From Staphylococcus sp. NAM3COL9 (GTDB taxonomy: Bacteria > Bacillota > Bacilli > Staphylococcales > Staphylococcaceae), in contig NZ_LGPC01000016.1 in NCBI RefSeq assembly GCF_001431205.1, forward strand, positions 510,141-574,140: a stretch of 64,000 nt of DNA, in the 5' to 3' direction. This document shows, one piece after another, positions 1 through 8,743 of the stretch. The notes under the pieces were generated by a model, which was given only the letters and a program-made list of their open reading frames with translations, had not been told where the DNA came from and made no database searches. Position 1 is the stretch's first letter. Every line of letters begins with the position of its first letter. The translations under genes and the position numbers were made by a program.

Positions 1-617
1 AACTTTTTAAAATTAGAATTATGTACCGATTTAGAACCCACGGCATCATAAAGCAGTTTAACCTCTAGACCTTCTGCAGCTTTTTCTTCTAATATTTCAA
101 CAATCTCAGTCCCTAAGCCGTCTAATTTTAAAACGTAATATTCCATATGAATATAGCGCTTAGCATTGCGTAAATCTTGTTTCATTTGGTCATATAAATC
201 ATGGCCATCTGTGTAAATATCGATATTATTGTTATTACTTAAAAAAGATTGTTCTTTCGTTAATAATGCATGAGCAAGATCAGCATGTTTTCTTACAATA
301 GGATTTTTTGAATTACTAATTTTGTTTGTGTCATCTTGAAGTTGTGACCGTAATCTTTTTAGCCCATCTTCAATTTGATTATGCTCAAATCCTCGTTCAC
401 GTTTTTTTCTAACTGCACGTCCGAAGAATATATATACAATAAAACCTAAAATTGGCATAACGAATAATAAGAATAACCATGCCCAAGTTGCGGTCGCATC
501 TCTTCTATCTCTATCTAAAAACACAATTAGTAAAGCTAGCACAACGTTCATTAGAAAGAATAAAGCTAACACTACTCTATATATTGGACTTATACTTGGA
601 TCAAACATCAATTGCAT
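1..617 (-). CDS. cls: Cardiolipin synthase, N-terminal part (cut by window edge)
   Basis: The enzyme condenses two phosphatidylglycerol molecules into cardiolipin at the membrane. I translated about 205 codons from an ATG at 617, preceded by AGTGAGGTGA. Two hydrophobic segments lie near residues 13-33 and 43-65, separated by a charged DRDRRD stretch. After a linker comes the start of the first phospholipase-D-like domain (YIHMEYYVLKLDGLG, then KLLYDAVGSKSV). This is the usual layout of Gram-positive Cls, which is about 490 residues long, so the two HKD motifs and the C-terminal half lie outside the window. Which staphylococcal paralogue (Cls1 or Cls2) it is cannot be told from this part. Confidence 0.88.
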   Translation of the reverse strand, partial: MQLMFDPSISPIYRVVLALFFLMNVVLALLIVFLDRDRRDATATWAWLFLLFVMPILGFIVYIFFGRAVRKKRERGFEHNQIEDGLKRLRSQLQDDTNKISNSKNPIVRKHADLAHALLTKEQSFLSNNNNIDIYTDGHDLYDQMKQDLRNAKRYIHMEYYVLKLDGLGTEIVEILEEKAAEGLEVKLLYDAVGSKSVHNSNFKK

Positions 618-838
618 AAAAATCACCTCACTACTTCACTTTTATAAAAATTGGATATTGTATCAAATATACCATTTTATTCTCCTATAAATTGGATGTT
701 ATAAATAATAACGTTCAATAAAGAATATTTCAATCGAATCATCATTTCAATTATATTCTATTATAAGTATTTTTACCATTTTAAAAAAATTCATTTAATT
801 CATGAATTATAAGCCATCTTATTTTCAAAAGATTTATT

Positions 839-2032
839 TTAATTTTTTTTGATTGCTCTTGATTGCTCTATGGTACGATTACGTCCCGCTTGTGAGCCAA
901 ATAATGTTATAACAATCGCAGTAATTAATAAAATACTTAGAGAAGAAGTCCATTTACCAGTCATATCATGCAAGATACCAAATAATAACGGGCCTATTGC
1001 TGCAACAAGATAACCTACTGCCTGAGCCATTCCTGAAAGCTTTGCTGATGTTTGAATATGTTCCGTTCTTAAACTAAAGAATGTATTTACTAAGCCAAAC
1101 GCAAGCCCACCCGCAATACCAATTAAGATAGTAGAAATGATTGCAAGATGTGGCACAATTAGCATAATTGTCACACCTACAATAAAGCATATTCCTGTAA
1201 TAAATGTTAATAAGAATTGCGATTTCATTTTAGTCGCAAATATAGGTGTGATGAAAGTAAATGGAATAATGGCTATCTGCATTATAGATAAGTATGCTCC
1301 CGCCTCATTAATAGACATGCCACTATGAGATAAATAGGCTGGCATCCAGTTAATCAATGAATAAAATATAAGTGATTGTCCCCCCATGAGTATCGTAATT
1401 TGCCATGCTAATGGAGATTTCCACACATTTATACTTTTACGGGGTAAAGCTGTTGCAGTTTCTTGTGTTCCTTTTAATTGAAATGACCATATAATGATTG
1501 TTATAAGTGTGACGATTCCTATAACACTTATGGCGATATTATAGTTAAATGCCTTTACTAAGGGCGCTGTCCCATATGAGGATAAGCCACCAAACACATT
1601 CATTACAACCGTATAATAACCCGTCATAATACCGATATGTAGAGGGAATTTAGCCTTAATCATTGCTGGTGCCAGTACATTACCAAATCCGATACCAATA
1701 CCTATCAGCACCGTTCCTATATATAACCATGAAATGTCCGTAATTGATCTAACAAGGACACCAATAAAGATTAAACAAAGTGCTAAGAAAATTGTTTTTT
1801 CTAATCCTATTTTATTACTTGTTCGAGCAGCAAATAATGAAATTACAGAGAATGCCAATAATGGCACGACTGTAATGACGCTGACTGCACTATTAGACAT
1901 CGCTAAATCTGTCTTAATGTCAGGTAACGCAACACCAATAGATGTAATCGGTGCCCTTAAGTTAGCCCCTACCAATAAGATTCCTATAAATAATAACCAA
2001 TTAAAGGGTTTTATTTTTCTATACTTTTCCAT
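839..2032 (-). CDS. MFS transporter, CynX/NimT-type
   Basis: This 397-residue protein has about twelve hydrophobic segments. Near residues 20-36 it carries GANLRAPITSIGVALPDI, the opening signature of the cyanate/nitroimidazole (CynX/NimT) branch of the major facilitator superfamily. Family members export or import small compounds with proton coupling, and the substrate here is unknown. It is divergent from an XRE-cupin regulator that starts 84 bases from its start codon, which suggests that this regulator controls it. It has full family length and no obvious defects. Confidence 0.85.
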   Translation of the reverse strand: MEKYRKIKPFNWLLFIGILLVGANLRAPITSIGVALPDIKTDLAMSNSAVSVITVVPLLAFSVISLFAARTSNKIGLEKTIFLALCLIFIGVLVRSITDISWLYIGTVLIGIGIGFGNVLAPAMIKAKFPLHIGIMTGYYTVVMNVFGGLSSYGTAPLVKAFNYNIAISVIGIVTLITIIIWSFQLKGTQETATALPRKSINVWKSPLAWQITILMGGQSLIFYSLINWMPAYLSHSGMSINEAGAYLSIMQIAIIPFTFITPIFATKMKSQFLLTFITGICFIVGVTIMLIVPHLAIISTILIGIAGGLAFGLVNTFFSLRTEHIQTSAKLSGMAQAVGYLVAAIGPLLFGILHDMTGKWTSSLSILLITAIVITLFGSQAGRNRTIEQSRAIKKN

Positions 2033-2116
2033 ATTTTACCGCCTTGCTCAGTTAATTTTAAAACAACACAATATATGGTACAATATGTACGTTATATTGT
2101 AAATAGGAGGATTCAT

Positions 2117-2662
2117 TTGTATAATATTCAGAATTTAGTAGCCAGAAATTTATCTGACTATCGAAAAAAACACAATCTCAGTTTAGATAAAGTTGCAACA
2201 GCAACTGGTGTGAGTAAAAACATGCTGAGCCAAATTGAAAAAGGTGCTTCTAACCCCACAATTACAACATTATGGAAAATCGCAAATGGATTACATTTAT
2301 CATTGTCTCAATTAACCGCGATGAATAATGATAGCGTTGACTTTATTGACGAATCAGACATCATTCCTATCATCGATGAGCAAATAGCGATTTATCCTTA
2401 TTTTCCTTATGACGATAATAAAAAATTTGAAATGTTTAAAATGGAGATACAAGCAGGAGGCAAGATGCTTTCTGAACCTCACCATACTGAGTCTGAAGAA
2501 TATATTATTGTTAACAAAGGTCAGCTAAAAATAGAAGTCGATGCAACTATGTATACAATCAATAGTAATCAAGCCTTCCGTTTCAATAGTGACGTGTCTC
2601 ATGGTTACTTTAATCGAACTGATGAACCTGTTGTATTTACCGCAACGATTCATTATCAATAG
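2117..2662 (+). CDS. XRE-family regulator with C-terminal cupin domain
   Basis: The frame is open from 2075, but the best start is TTG at 2117, seven bases after a clear AGGAGG (2105-2110). That gives 181 residues, almost the length of the paralogue at 52343-52891. Residues about 7-60 form an HTH of the XRE/Cro type (DKVATATGVSKNMLSQIEKG). Residues about 100-180 form a small cupin (EPHHTESEEYIIVNKG, ending VSHGYFNRTDEP). Such proteins usually repress a neighbouring transporter or metabolic gene and bind a small ligand in the cupin. It is divergent from the CynX-type exporter, its likely target. Confidence 0.87.
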   Translation: MYNIQNLVARNLSDYRKKHNLSLDKVATATGVSKNMLSQIEKGASNPTITTLWKIANGLHLSLSQLTAMNNDSVDFIDESDIIPIIDEQIAIYPYFPYDDNKKFEMFKMEIQAGGKMLSEPHHTESEEYIIVNKGQLKIEVDATMYTINSNQAFRFNSDVSHGYFNRTDEPVVFTATIHYQ

Positions 2663-2692
2663 AACATTCAATTTAATAATTATAATATTATT

Positions 2693-2732
2693 AGCCATTA
2701 GTCTCCTAACAGAAATCTAATGGCTCATTTTG
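2693..2732 (+). terminator. Terminator after XRE-cupin gene
   Basis: A perfect 9-bp stem AGCCATTAG/CTAATGGCT with a 15-base loop is followed by CATTTTGT. It sits about 30 bases after the stop codon of the regulator. Confidence 0.7.
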
Positions 2733-2808
2733 TATTCAAAATATTTTAGACTCGTGTTGATTCCTTAGGCGTTTCGTCATAAATATTTTATAAGCTTAAA
2801 TAACTTAA

Positions 2809-2876
2809 AGTGTCGTGTATATTTGACACTCTGTTTTATGTCAGATATATTGTACATGTAATATATATTTGACACT
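2809..2876. promoter_or_regulatory. Candidate operator of the small HTH module
   Basis: The 13-mer TATATTTGACACT occurs twice (2818-2830 and 2864-2876). The first copy ends an inverted repeat AGTGTC-N10-GACACT (2809-2830). The second ends a wider dyad TGTCA...TTGACA (2839-2874). The block lies just upstream of the short HTH gene at 2901, so autoregulation by that protein is the natural reading. The function is inferred. Confidence 0.5.
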
Positions 2877-2900
2877 AAAGAAGGGGGTAGTAAATCTATT

Positions 2901-3101
2901 ATGAATAAAGTTAAAAGCTTTCGTAATGCTAAATACATGTCACAACTCACGCTTGCTCGTACAGTAAAAGTATCACGTCAAACCATTAATATGATTGAAA
3001 ACGATAAATATAATCCCTCGCTTAATTTATGTATAAAAATTGCTAAAGCATTAGATGTCACTTTAAATGATTTGTTTTGGGAGGATGATAATAATGAATA
3101 A
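2901..3101 (+). CDS. Small XRE-type regulator (YozG-like HTH only)
   Basis: This 66-residue protein is essentially one helix-turn-helix domain (SQLTLARTVKVSRQTINMIENDKYNPSL, with LCIKIAKALDVTLNDLFW after it), the pattern of YozG/XRE mini-regulators. The ribosome site AAGAAGGGGG lies about 10 bases upstream. Its 3' end overlaps the start of the next gene, so it heads a three-gene unit with two related membrane proteins. Mini-HTH genes of this kind commonly sit in front of short membrane-protein genes and repress the unit. Duplicated motifs upstream (2818 and 2864) are its probable sites. Confidence 0.85.
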   Translation: MNKVKSFRNAKYMSQLTLARTVKVSRQTINMIENDKYNPSLNLCIKIAKALDVTLNDLFWEDDNNE

Positions 3102-3621
3102 CAAAGATAAATGGCTTTATCAAAGATTTGCAGGAACAACGAACTATCGTGATGAATATCAAAGACATGAAATTGACAAATTACTTGCTAAACTTTCAAT
3201 TATTTCACTATACATATTCCTAGCTTTACTTTACTTATCTATATTTTTTGATATTGAGCGTTCATTTATTTCACCTTTTAGTATAGGCGGCATTATATTT
3301 ATAATTATGTTGGCATGTAGGATGTCTATGAGTCATTTTGCAGCAGATACCCTTACAATAGAAGTAACTGATAAAGAAACGTATCATCAAACATTAAAGA
3401 ATTCACGCAATAAGAGAATTATATTTCTTGTTGTAGCAATCATTTATATATTACTAGTTAACTCAGTCATCGCTCCAATACTTGCAGGAAATGCATTAAA
3501 TATGGAACGTCTAACTGACTTAAACACATTTTTCCCTTTAATAGTTATTGTAGTATTCACGATTGCTAAAGATTCTCGTGTAAAACTTATTGATCAAAAG
3601 GAGAAGTATGATGGAAAATAA
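3094..3621 (+). CDS. Membrane protein of unknown function, first of a paralogous pair
   Basis: I chose the ATG at 3094 because GGGAGG at 3079-3084 gives normal spacing; the longer frame from 3067 would run through the end of the HTH gene. The 175-residue product has four hydrophobic segments arranged as two pairs, near residues 37-57, 64-84, 111-131 and 145-162. A polar stretch (TDKETYHQTLKNSRNKR) separates the pairs. The N-terminus (FAGTTNYRDEYQRHE) resembles that of the next protein (IPNFRFTDEYERQQL), so the two are probably diverged copies. DUF3278-like proteins next to small HTH genes have a comparable look, but I am not sure of that assignment. No enzymatic motif is visible. Confidence 0.8.
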   Translation: MNNKDKWLYQRFAGTTNYRDEYQRHEIDKLLAKLSIISLYIFLALLYLSIFFDIERSFISPFSIGGIIFIIMLACRMSMSHFAADTLTIEVTDKETYHQTLKNSRNKRIIFLVVAIIYILLVNSVIAPILAGNALNMERLTDLNTFFPLIVIVVFTIAKDSRVKLIDQKEKYDGK

Positions 3622-4123
3622 CAAGTTACTTCGTTTAATTCCTAACTTCAGGTTTACTGATGAATATGAAAGACAGCAGTTACTGCATGAATACGCCAAA
3701 TATTTTGTCTGGCTATTTTGGGGTATGATGATTATTTCTGTAGCGGACATATGGATAGAATTTTACTTACACCGCAGACCTATCTTAGGTATTTTAGGTT
3801 TTACTTTAATTATGATATTATCTCTAATTATGATTATCGCTATTAGAAGCAAAAAAATAGACGAAGTAGAGACTTATTCAGAGGAAGCATGGATAAAAGA
3901 AATGAAGAAAGTGCGTAATGGGAGTTATATTTTTGCTGTTATGATGTTCTTGATTGCAAACTTTAATCATTATATTCTCCCTTTTATTATACATAATGGG
4001 CTTCCTGAGAAATCTGATATGCTGATTAACCTATTCATTTCTATTGGAAGTGCTATTATAGCCGGTTTGTTAGTTTATACCCTTGGTCGCAGAAAGGTTA
4101 CACGTACCTATATGGATAAATAA
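3611..4123 (+). CDS. Membrane protein of unknown function, second of a paralogous pair
   Basis: It overlaps the preceding gene by 11 bases. AAGGAG at 3598-3603 fits ATG 3611 better than ATG 3608. The 170-residue product has hydrophobic segments near residues 24-44, 54-74, 108-128 and 140-160. An acidic/basic stretch (KKIDEVETYSEEAWIKEMKK) lies in the middle. Topology and N-terminal sequence match the upstream neighbour, so they may form a hetero-oligomer. The unit ends at a strong terminator at 4129. Confidence 0.8.
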   Translation: MENNKLLRLIPNFRFTDEYERQQLLHEYAKYFVWLFWGMMIISVADIWIEFYLHRRPILGILGFTLIMILSLIMIIAIRSKKIDEVETYSEEAWIKEMKKVRNGSYIFAVMMFLIANFNHYILPFIIHNGLPEKSDMLINLFISIGSAIIAGLLVYTLGRRKVTRTYMDK

Positions 4124-4128
4124 ACACA

Positions 4129-4168
4129 AAGAACCACGTGCTCAATTATGAGCACGTGGTTCTTTTAG
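4129..4168. terminator. Bidirectional terminator between HTH module and ppsR
   Basis: A near-perfect stem (AAAGAACCACGTGCTCA with its complement, ATTA loop) is flanked by A-rich sequence on the left and TTTT on the right. It can serve both converging transcripts. Confidence 0.88.
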
Positions 4169-4195
4169 TGTTTTCATGTCGTTTGAAATTTAGTT

Positions 4196-5011
4196 TTACA
4201 AGAATTTTTCAATATAAAATGCAGATTCTTCAATAGATTTATATTCCGTATTAATCACAGTCGCGTTTAATTTTTCGAAAATTTCTTCTGCATATACTAG
4301 TTCCTGTCTGATACGTTCAATACTATTGTAATTTGTAGGTCCATGTAATCCTAAAACTTTTACACGTTCATTACGAATATTCAAAATGTAATTAGGACTA
4401 GCAGTTAGACCAAATACTTTCAATTTCTTATATTTAAAGACTTCATCTGGTATATAAACTTCTGGCACTAAAGGAATGTTCGCTACTTTATAACCTTTAT
4501 TCGCTAAATACATACTCAAAGGTGTCTTGGATGTTCGAGAAACCCCAACAATGAGCGCATCCGCTTCGCCGATATCAGTAAAATGTTTACCATCATCATA
4601 TTTCACTGAGTATTCCATCGCTTCAATTCTTTCAAAATATTTTTCATCTAATTTGCGTAAAGCGCCACTTTCATGACTAGGTGAACAATTCGTAAGATGC
4701 TGAATGATTCCTATTAAATCTGACATATAGTCGACATAAGGGATTTGTTCATTTTGAGCGTACTTTTGACCTACTATATTAAATTCTGGGTTCACTAACG
4801 TCGTGACAACGACTGCCCTACGTTCTTTTGCTCGTTTCAAAACATTGATTAATTCTTTTTCACTTTTAATAAATGGAAATTTTTTAATCTCTATTTGGGA
4901 CACTTTTGGAAACTGAGTTAACGTGGCGTGTATCATGCGTTGTGCAGTCTCACCAATTGAATCTGATACCACGAACAAAGTAAGTTGTGGTGTTTGTGTA
5001 TCATTAAACAC
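4196..5011 (-). CDS. ppsR: PPDK regulatory protein (bifunctional kinase/pyrophosphorylase)
   Basis: It reversibly inactivates pyruvate phosphate dikinase by ADP-dependent phosphorylation of the threonine near the catalytic histidine, and reverses this by Pi-dependent dephosphorylation (DUF299 family). GTG at 5011 is the best start: AAGGTGG lies 8 bases upstream and the resulting 271 residues match the family (about 272). Later ATG-initiated extensions would read deep into ppdK. Visible motifs are FVVSDSIGETAQ at the N-terminus and the P-loop-like GVSRTSKTPLS near residue 155. It overlaps the end of ppdK by 8 bases, so the two are translationally coupled. Confidence 0.92.
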   Translation of the reverse strand: MFNDTQTPQLTLFVVSDSIGETAQRMIHATLTQFPKVSQIEIKKFPFIKSEKELINVLKRAKERRAVVVTTLVNPEFNIVGQKYAQNEQIPYVDYMSDLIGIIQHLTNCSPSHESGALRKLDEKYFERIEAMEYSVKYDDGKHFTDIGEADALIVGVSRTSKTPLSMYLANKGYKVANIPLVPEVYIPDEVFKYKKLKVFGLTASPNYILNIRNERVKVLGLHGPTNYNSIERIRQELVYAEEIFEKLNATVINTEYKSIEESAFYIEKFL

Positions 5012-7637
5012 GTATTCGACCACCTTCAACTTCACTTTGTGCAGTAGAAAGCAATGCACCTGGCACTCTATACGGAGAGCATGAGACATAATCGACATCT
5101 AAATTATTAAAGTATTGTATTGATTTATGGTCACCACCGAGTTCACCGCAAACCCCAATCTTAAGCGTTGGATTTGTAGCTTTCGCTTGTTCTGTAGCTA
5201 CCTTAACTAATTGTCCTACCCCTTCTACATCTAATGTTTGGAAAGGATCAATATCTAAGATGCCTTGTTCAGAATACCCACCAATAAATTTCCCAGCATC
5301 ATCACGTGAAAAACCAAATGTTAACTGTGTTAAATCATTCGTACCAAAGCTAAAGAAATCACATTCTTTTGCTAAGTCTCCTGCAATTAGACAAGCACGT
5401 GGCGTTTCAATCATTGTACCTATAAGGTAATTTACAGATTCTCCCGCTTCTTGCTGTAATGCTTCAATACGTTCAGTGATTTGTGTCTTTAATGTCGTAA
5501 ATTCTGCAACTGTTGAAACAAGCGGTATCATGATTTCTGGTTGGCAATCCATACCTTGTCCTTTTAATCTTAACGCACTTTCCATAATCGCTTCTACTTG
5601 CATCACATAGAGTTCAGGATAAGTAATAGCTAAACGACAACCTCTATGACCGAGCATTGGATTCACTTCTTTTAAATTTTCTATATATTGTTCTAATGTT
5701 TTTACTGATACATTTAATTGCCCAGCAACAGATGATTTTTCTTCCGTTGATTTTGGTAAAAATTCATGTAGTGGTGGATCCAACAAACGAATAATTGTCG
5801 GACGTTCTCCAGATAGTTTTAATATTTCTTCAAAATCTGCTGTTTGATATTGTTTAATTTCATTTAAAGCTGCGATACGTTTATCTTGTGTATCTGACAG
5901 AATGAAACGGCGCATTTCAACAAGACGTTCAGGTCCAAAGAACATATGCTCTGTACGTACAAGCCCTATGCCTTTTGCACCAAATTGATAGCCAGCTTGA
6001 ATATCTTGAGGCGTTTCTGCATTCATACGTACATCTAATCTTGCTACACCATCAGACCATTCCATAAACTGTTCGAAAGCTTCACTTCTTTCTGCTTTCA
6101 TTGTTTCAACTTCTCCAACATAGATATCTCCTTGAGCGCCATCAACAGATATCGTATCGCCTTCGTGCAATGTGCCACCAGGATAATTTACAATTTTATC
6201 AACGATGTTAATTTCTAAATCTGAGCAACCTGTAACACAGCATTTACCCATACCACGTGCAACAACTGCTGCATGAGAAGTCATTCCGCCATGTGTCGTT
6301 ACAATTGCTTCACTGGCAACCATACCTTCAATATCTTCAGGTGACGTTTCAGGGCGCATTAAAATAACACTTTCCCCCTGTTCAAATTGCATTTTAGCTG
6401 TTTCTGCTGAAAAAACAATTTTTCCACTCGCTGCACCCGGACTTGCTGGCAACCCTAATTTAGAAATAACTGAAGCATGTTCTAGTGCTGTTTTATCAAA
6501 ATTAGGATGCAATAATTGATCAATCGATTTTACTTCGACGTTCATCACAGCTTCTTCTTTTGTAATCACACCTTCTTCAACTAAATCCACTGAAATGTGA
6601 ATAGCCGCATTCGCTGTACGTTTGCCATTACGCGTTTGTAAAATATAGAGGTGTTCATTCTCAATCGTAAATTCTATATCTTGCATATCTTTATAATGTG
6701 TCTCTAATCGTTGCGATACATCTACAAATTGTTGATGCACATGTGGCATTTGATCTTTTAATGATTCTATATCTTTAGGTGTGCGTATACCCGCTACTAC
6801 ATCTTCACCTTGTGCATTTAATAAATATTCTCCAAATAATTTCGCTTCTCCAGTGACAGGATTCCGTGTAAATGCAACACCTGTACCACTCTGTTCACCA
6901 CTATTTCCAAATACCATTTCTTGAATATTAACTGCAGTACCTATATCATGTGGAATTTCATTTAACTCCCTATAGACTCGAGCACGATCGTTATCCCACG
7001 ATTTGAATACTGCTTCAATTGCTTCTGTTAGTTGATCAAAGGGTTCTTGTGGGAATGGTTTGTATACTTTATCTAAATATACACCTTTGAACTGTTCACA
7101 AATTTCTTGTAACCCTTCTGCAGGAATATCAGCATCATTTTGATAATCATGTTGCGTTTTATAAGCATTAAAATATGTATCAAATGACTTCATTGGTATG
7201 CCGTATACGACCTCACCAAACATTTGTAACAATCTACGATAACAGTCATAAGCAAAACGAGCATCGTTTGTTTTCGTCGCTAATTTTTTCACGTTCTCAT
7301 CATTTAACCCTAAGTTTAAAATCGTATCCATCATACCTGGCATAGAAATTTTTGCTCCACTACGTACTGAAACAAGTAGTAATTGCTCCTCAGATGAGAA
7401 TGACTTTTCTGTACGTTGAGAAAATGCTTCTAATTGATTATTCAATTGTTCTGATAATGCTTCAGGTACTTTAGAACCATGTTTCAAATATTCAATACAA
7501 GCTTCAGTTGTAAGTGTGAAACCATCTGGAACAGGTAACCCTAAGCGTTTCATTTCAGCTAAATTGGCCCCTTTGCCACCTAGTAAATCTTTCATTGATT
7601 TTTGCCCTTCGTCAAATGCATAAATATATTTCGTCAT
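5004..7637 (-). CDS. ppdK: Pyruvate, phosphate dikinase
   Basis: It interconverts pyruvate + ATP + Pi with PEP + AMP + PPi. The 877-residue protein has all three parts. These are the N-terminal ATP-grasp region, the central phosphohistidine domain with GGMTSHAAVVARGMGK (catalytic His, with the Thr two residues earlier as the regulatory site), and the C-terminal PEP/pyruvate barrel. The barrel shows MIETPRACLI, FFSFGTNDLTQ and the catalytic Cys in GVCGELGGDH. AAAGGGGTGATTTAGT precedes the ATG. It is followed without a gap by its regulator ppsR, so the pair can switch between glycolytic and gluconeogenic use of pyruvate. Confidence 0.96.
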   Translation of the reverse strand: MTKYIYAFDEGQKSMKDLLGGKGANLAEMKRLGLPVPDGFTLTTEACIEYLKHGSKVPEALSEQLNNQLEAFSQRTEKSFSSEEQLLLVSVRSGAKISMPGMMDTILNLGLNDENVKKLATKTNDARFAYDCYRRLLQMFGEVVYGIPMKSFDTYFNAYKTQHDYQNDADIPAEGLQEICEQFKGVYLDKVYKPFPQEPFDQLTEAIEAVFKSWDNDRARVYRELNEIPHDIGTAVNIQEMVFGNSGEQSGTGVAFTRNPVTGEAKLFGEYLLNAQGEDVVAGIRTPKDIESLKDQMPHVHQQFVDVSQRLETHYKDMQDIEFTIENEHLYILQTRNGKRTANAAIHISVDLVEEGVITKEEAVMNVEVKSIDQLLHPNFDKTALEHASVISKLGLPASPGAASGKIVFSAETAKMQFEQGESVILMRPETSPEDIEGMVASEAIVTTHGGMTSHAAVVARGMGKCCVTGCSDLEINIVDKIVNYPGGTLHEGDTISVDGAQGDIYVGEVETMKAERSEAFEQFMEWSDGVARLDVRMNAETPQDIQAGYQFGAKGIGLVRTEHMFFGPERLVEMRRFILSDTQDKRIAALNEIKQYQTADFEEILKLSGERPTIIRLLDPPLHEFLPKSTEEKSSVAGQLNVSVKTLEQYIENLKEVNPMLGHRGCRLAITYPELYVMQVEAIMESALRLKGQGMDCQPEIMIPLVSTVAEFTTLKTQITERIEALQQEAGESVNYLIGTMIETPRACLIAGDLAKECDFFSFGTNDLTQLTFGFSRDDAGKFIGGYSEQGILDIDPFQTLDVEGVGQLVKVATEQAKATNPTLKIGVCGELGGDHKSIQYFNNLDVDYVSCSPYRVPGALLSTAQSEVEGGRIRV

Positions 7638-7801
7638 ACTAAATCACCCCTTTTTTTAAATAAAGTTATACTAATTGCTATTGAGTATGTCACATTAAAA
7701 CATAAAAAACAACTACAATATTTGAAAATTTGAAAAATATATTTATTTTTTCTTTATGACAAATTCATTTGATTCAAACGAATGGTAGCTGCTTTAAACA
7801 C

Positions 7802-7840
7802 AAAAAAGTCCAAGCAATCATTATCAATGCATTGCTTGGA
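7802..7840 (-). terminator. Orphan minus-strand terminator-like hairpin
   Basis: A 10-bp stem (TCCAAGCAAT/ATTGCTTGGA, loop 12) is followed on the minus strand by six T. The nearest upstream minus-strand gene ends 0.9 kb away (8744), so this would end either its long 3' UTR or an unrecognised transcript. Confidence 0.6.
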
Positions 7841-7965
7841 ACTTCTTATGTTCACCAGTTTATCGTCATATGTGAATGTAAGATATCATTTAATTCACTA
7901 TGCAACTATGATGCTTACAATATAAGGTATCCGCTTCATAGGTAGTCTTCATATCACCATCAATT

Positions 7966-8113
7966 AAATGTTATATTTCTATCAATCATAAAACGCACAG
8001 TTAATCTATTTAATATTTTCATTTGATATAAACTGGTTCTATTCATTGATAAATGTTAAAAGATTAAGTGAGTTAAATAGATAGATTTGTGCTATATAAA
8101 TAATATAACATTT
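7966..8113. repeat. Imperfect inverted repeat in the non-coding gap
   Basis: The left arm (7966-8013) holds the blocks AAATGTTATATT, GCACA and ATCTATTTAA. The right arm (8073-8113), read in reverse complement, shows the same blocks in the same order with different spacing. About 60 bases separate the arms. It could be a folded transcript or the relic of a mobile element. Confidence 0.45.
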
Positions 8114-8743
8114 ATAAATTGTGGCATTTGCAATCATTCAAAATGACATGTTACAGAACAAATGTCTGCTTTAAAGTAGGTGAATATTTAATATATAATC
8201 ATTTGATAAAGTGATAAAAAGGTATACTTGCAATTGAATTATGTCGCGAGTAACAATGGTGGAAATTATAATTTTTTGAATATGCTCAACTTTTAAGTTG
8301 AAAATAAAGTGCTACTTCCTCTGTAGTGTAATACTTATTTTATAGCTTCGTGCTTTACATAATACTTTTCTATACAATAACTTTTATTTCGCTTACATCT
8401 TGTTCACGCTCCTTCATCTCGAAATACACCAATAACACATTGATGTGAGTTATTACTTAACAACTCAATAATGGCACCATTTCTAAACAAAATTTCAAAC
8501 TGAAAACAAAACGTTTTGCATCTATAAAGATTTTCGTTATTTATTTTATAGAATTATTTAGCAATAACTTAATTTTATTATATTGTCGTTCGTGTAATTT
8601 GTAAAGTGGTTTTTAATAATTTTCTAAAAATTGAAGTTCTAATATTTTATACTCGTTAAAATTTGAAATTTCAATCAAGATAAATATCAAAACTCTAAAT
8701 TTTATAATTAATTGTTTTTCAAATCACACTTATTATCCTTGCT

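Larger units (their letters stand above)
7638..8743. other. 1.1-kb non-coding gap
   Basis: This is the only gene-free stretch over 300 bases. I see no open frame with a plausible ribosome site and no recognisable RNA family. It contains the ppdK upstream region, a minus-strand terminator-like hairpin (7802-7840), a long imperfect inverted repeat (7966-8113), a short hairpin CAACTT/AAGTTG (8285-8298) and the palindrome CAAAACGTTTTG near 8505. It is very AT-rich and may be a long untranslated region, an unrecognised small RNA locus, or decayed sequence. Confidence 0.6.

Noticed and set aside
2075..2116. ATG at 2075 as start of the XRE-cupin gene
   Set aside because: It would put the strong AGGAGG at 2105 inside the coding region and add 14 residues absent from the paralogue at 52343.
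5012..5098. ATG at 5098 as start of ppsR
   Set aside because: It would overlap ppdK by 95 bases; the GTG at 5011 has a good ribosome site and gives the family length.
8504..8517. CAAAACGTTTTG palindrome near 8505 as a cre site
   Set aside because: It lacks the TG...CA ends and spacing of the cre consensus and lies over 200 bases from any start codon.
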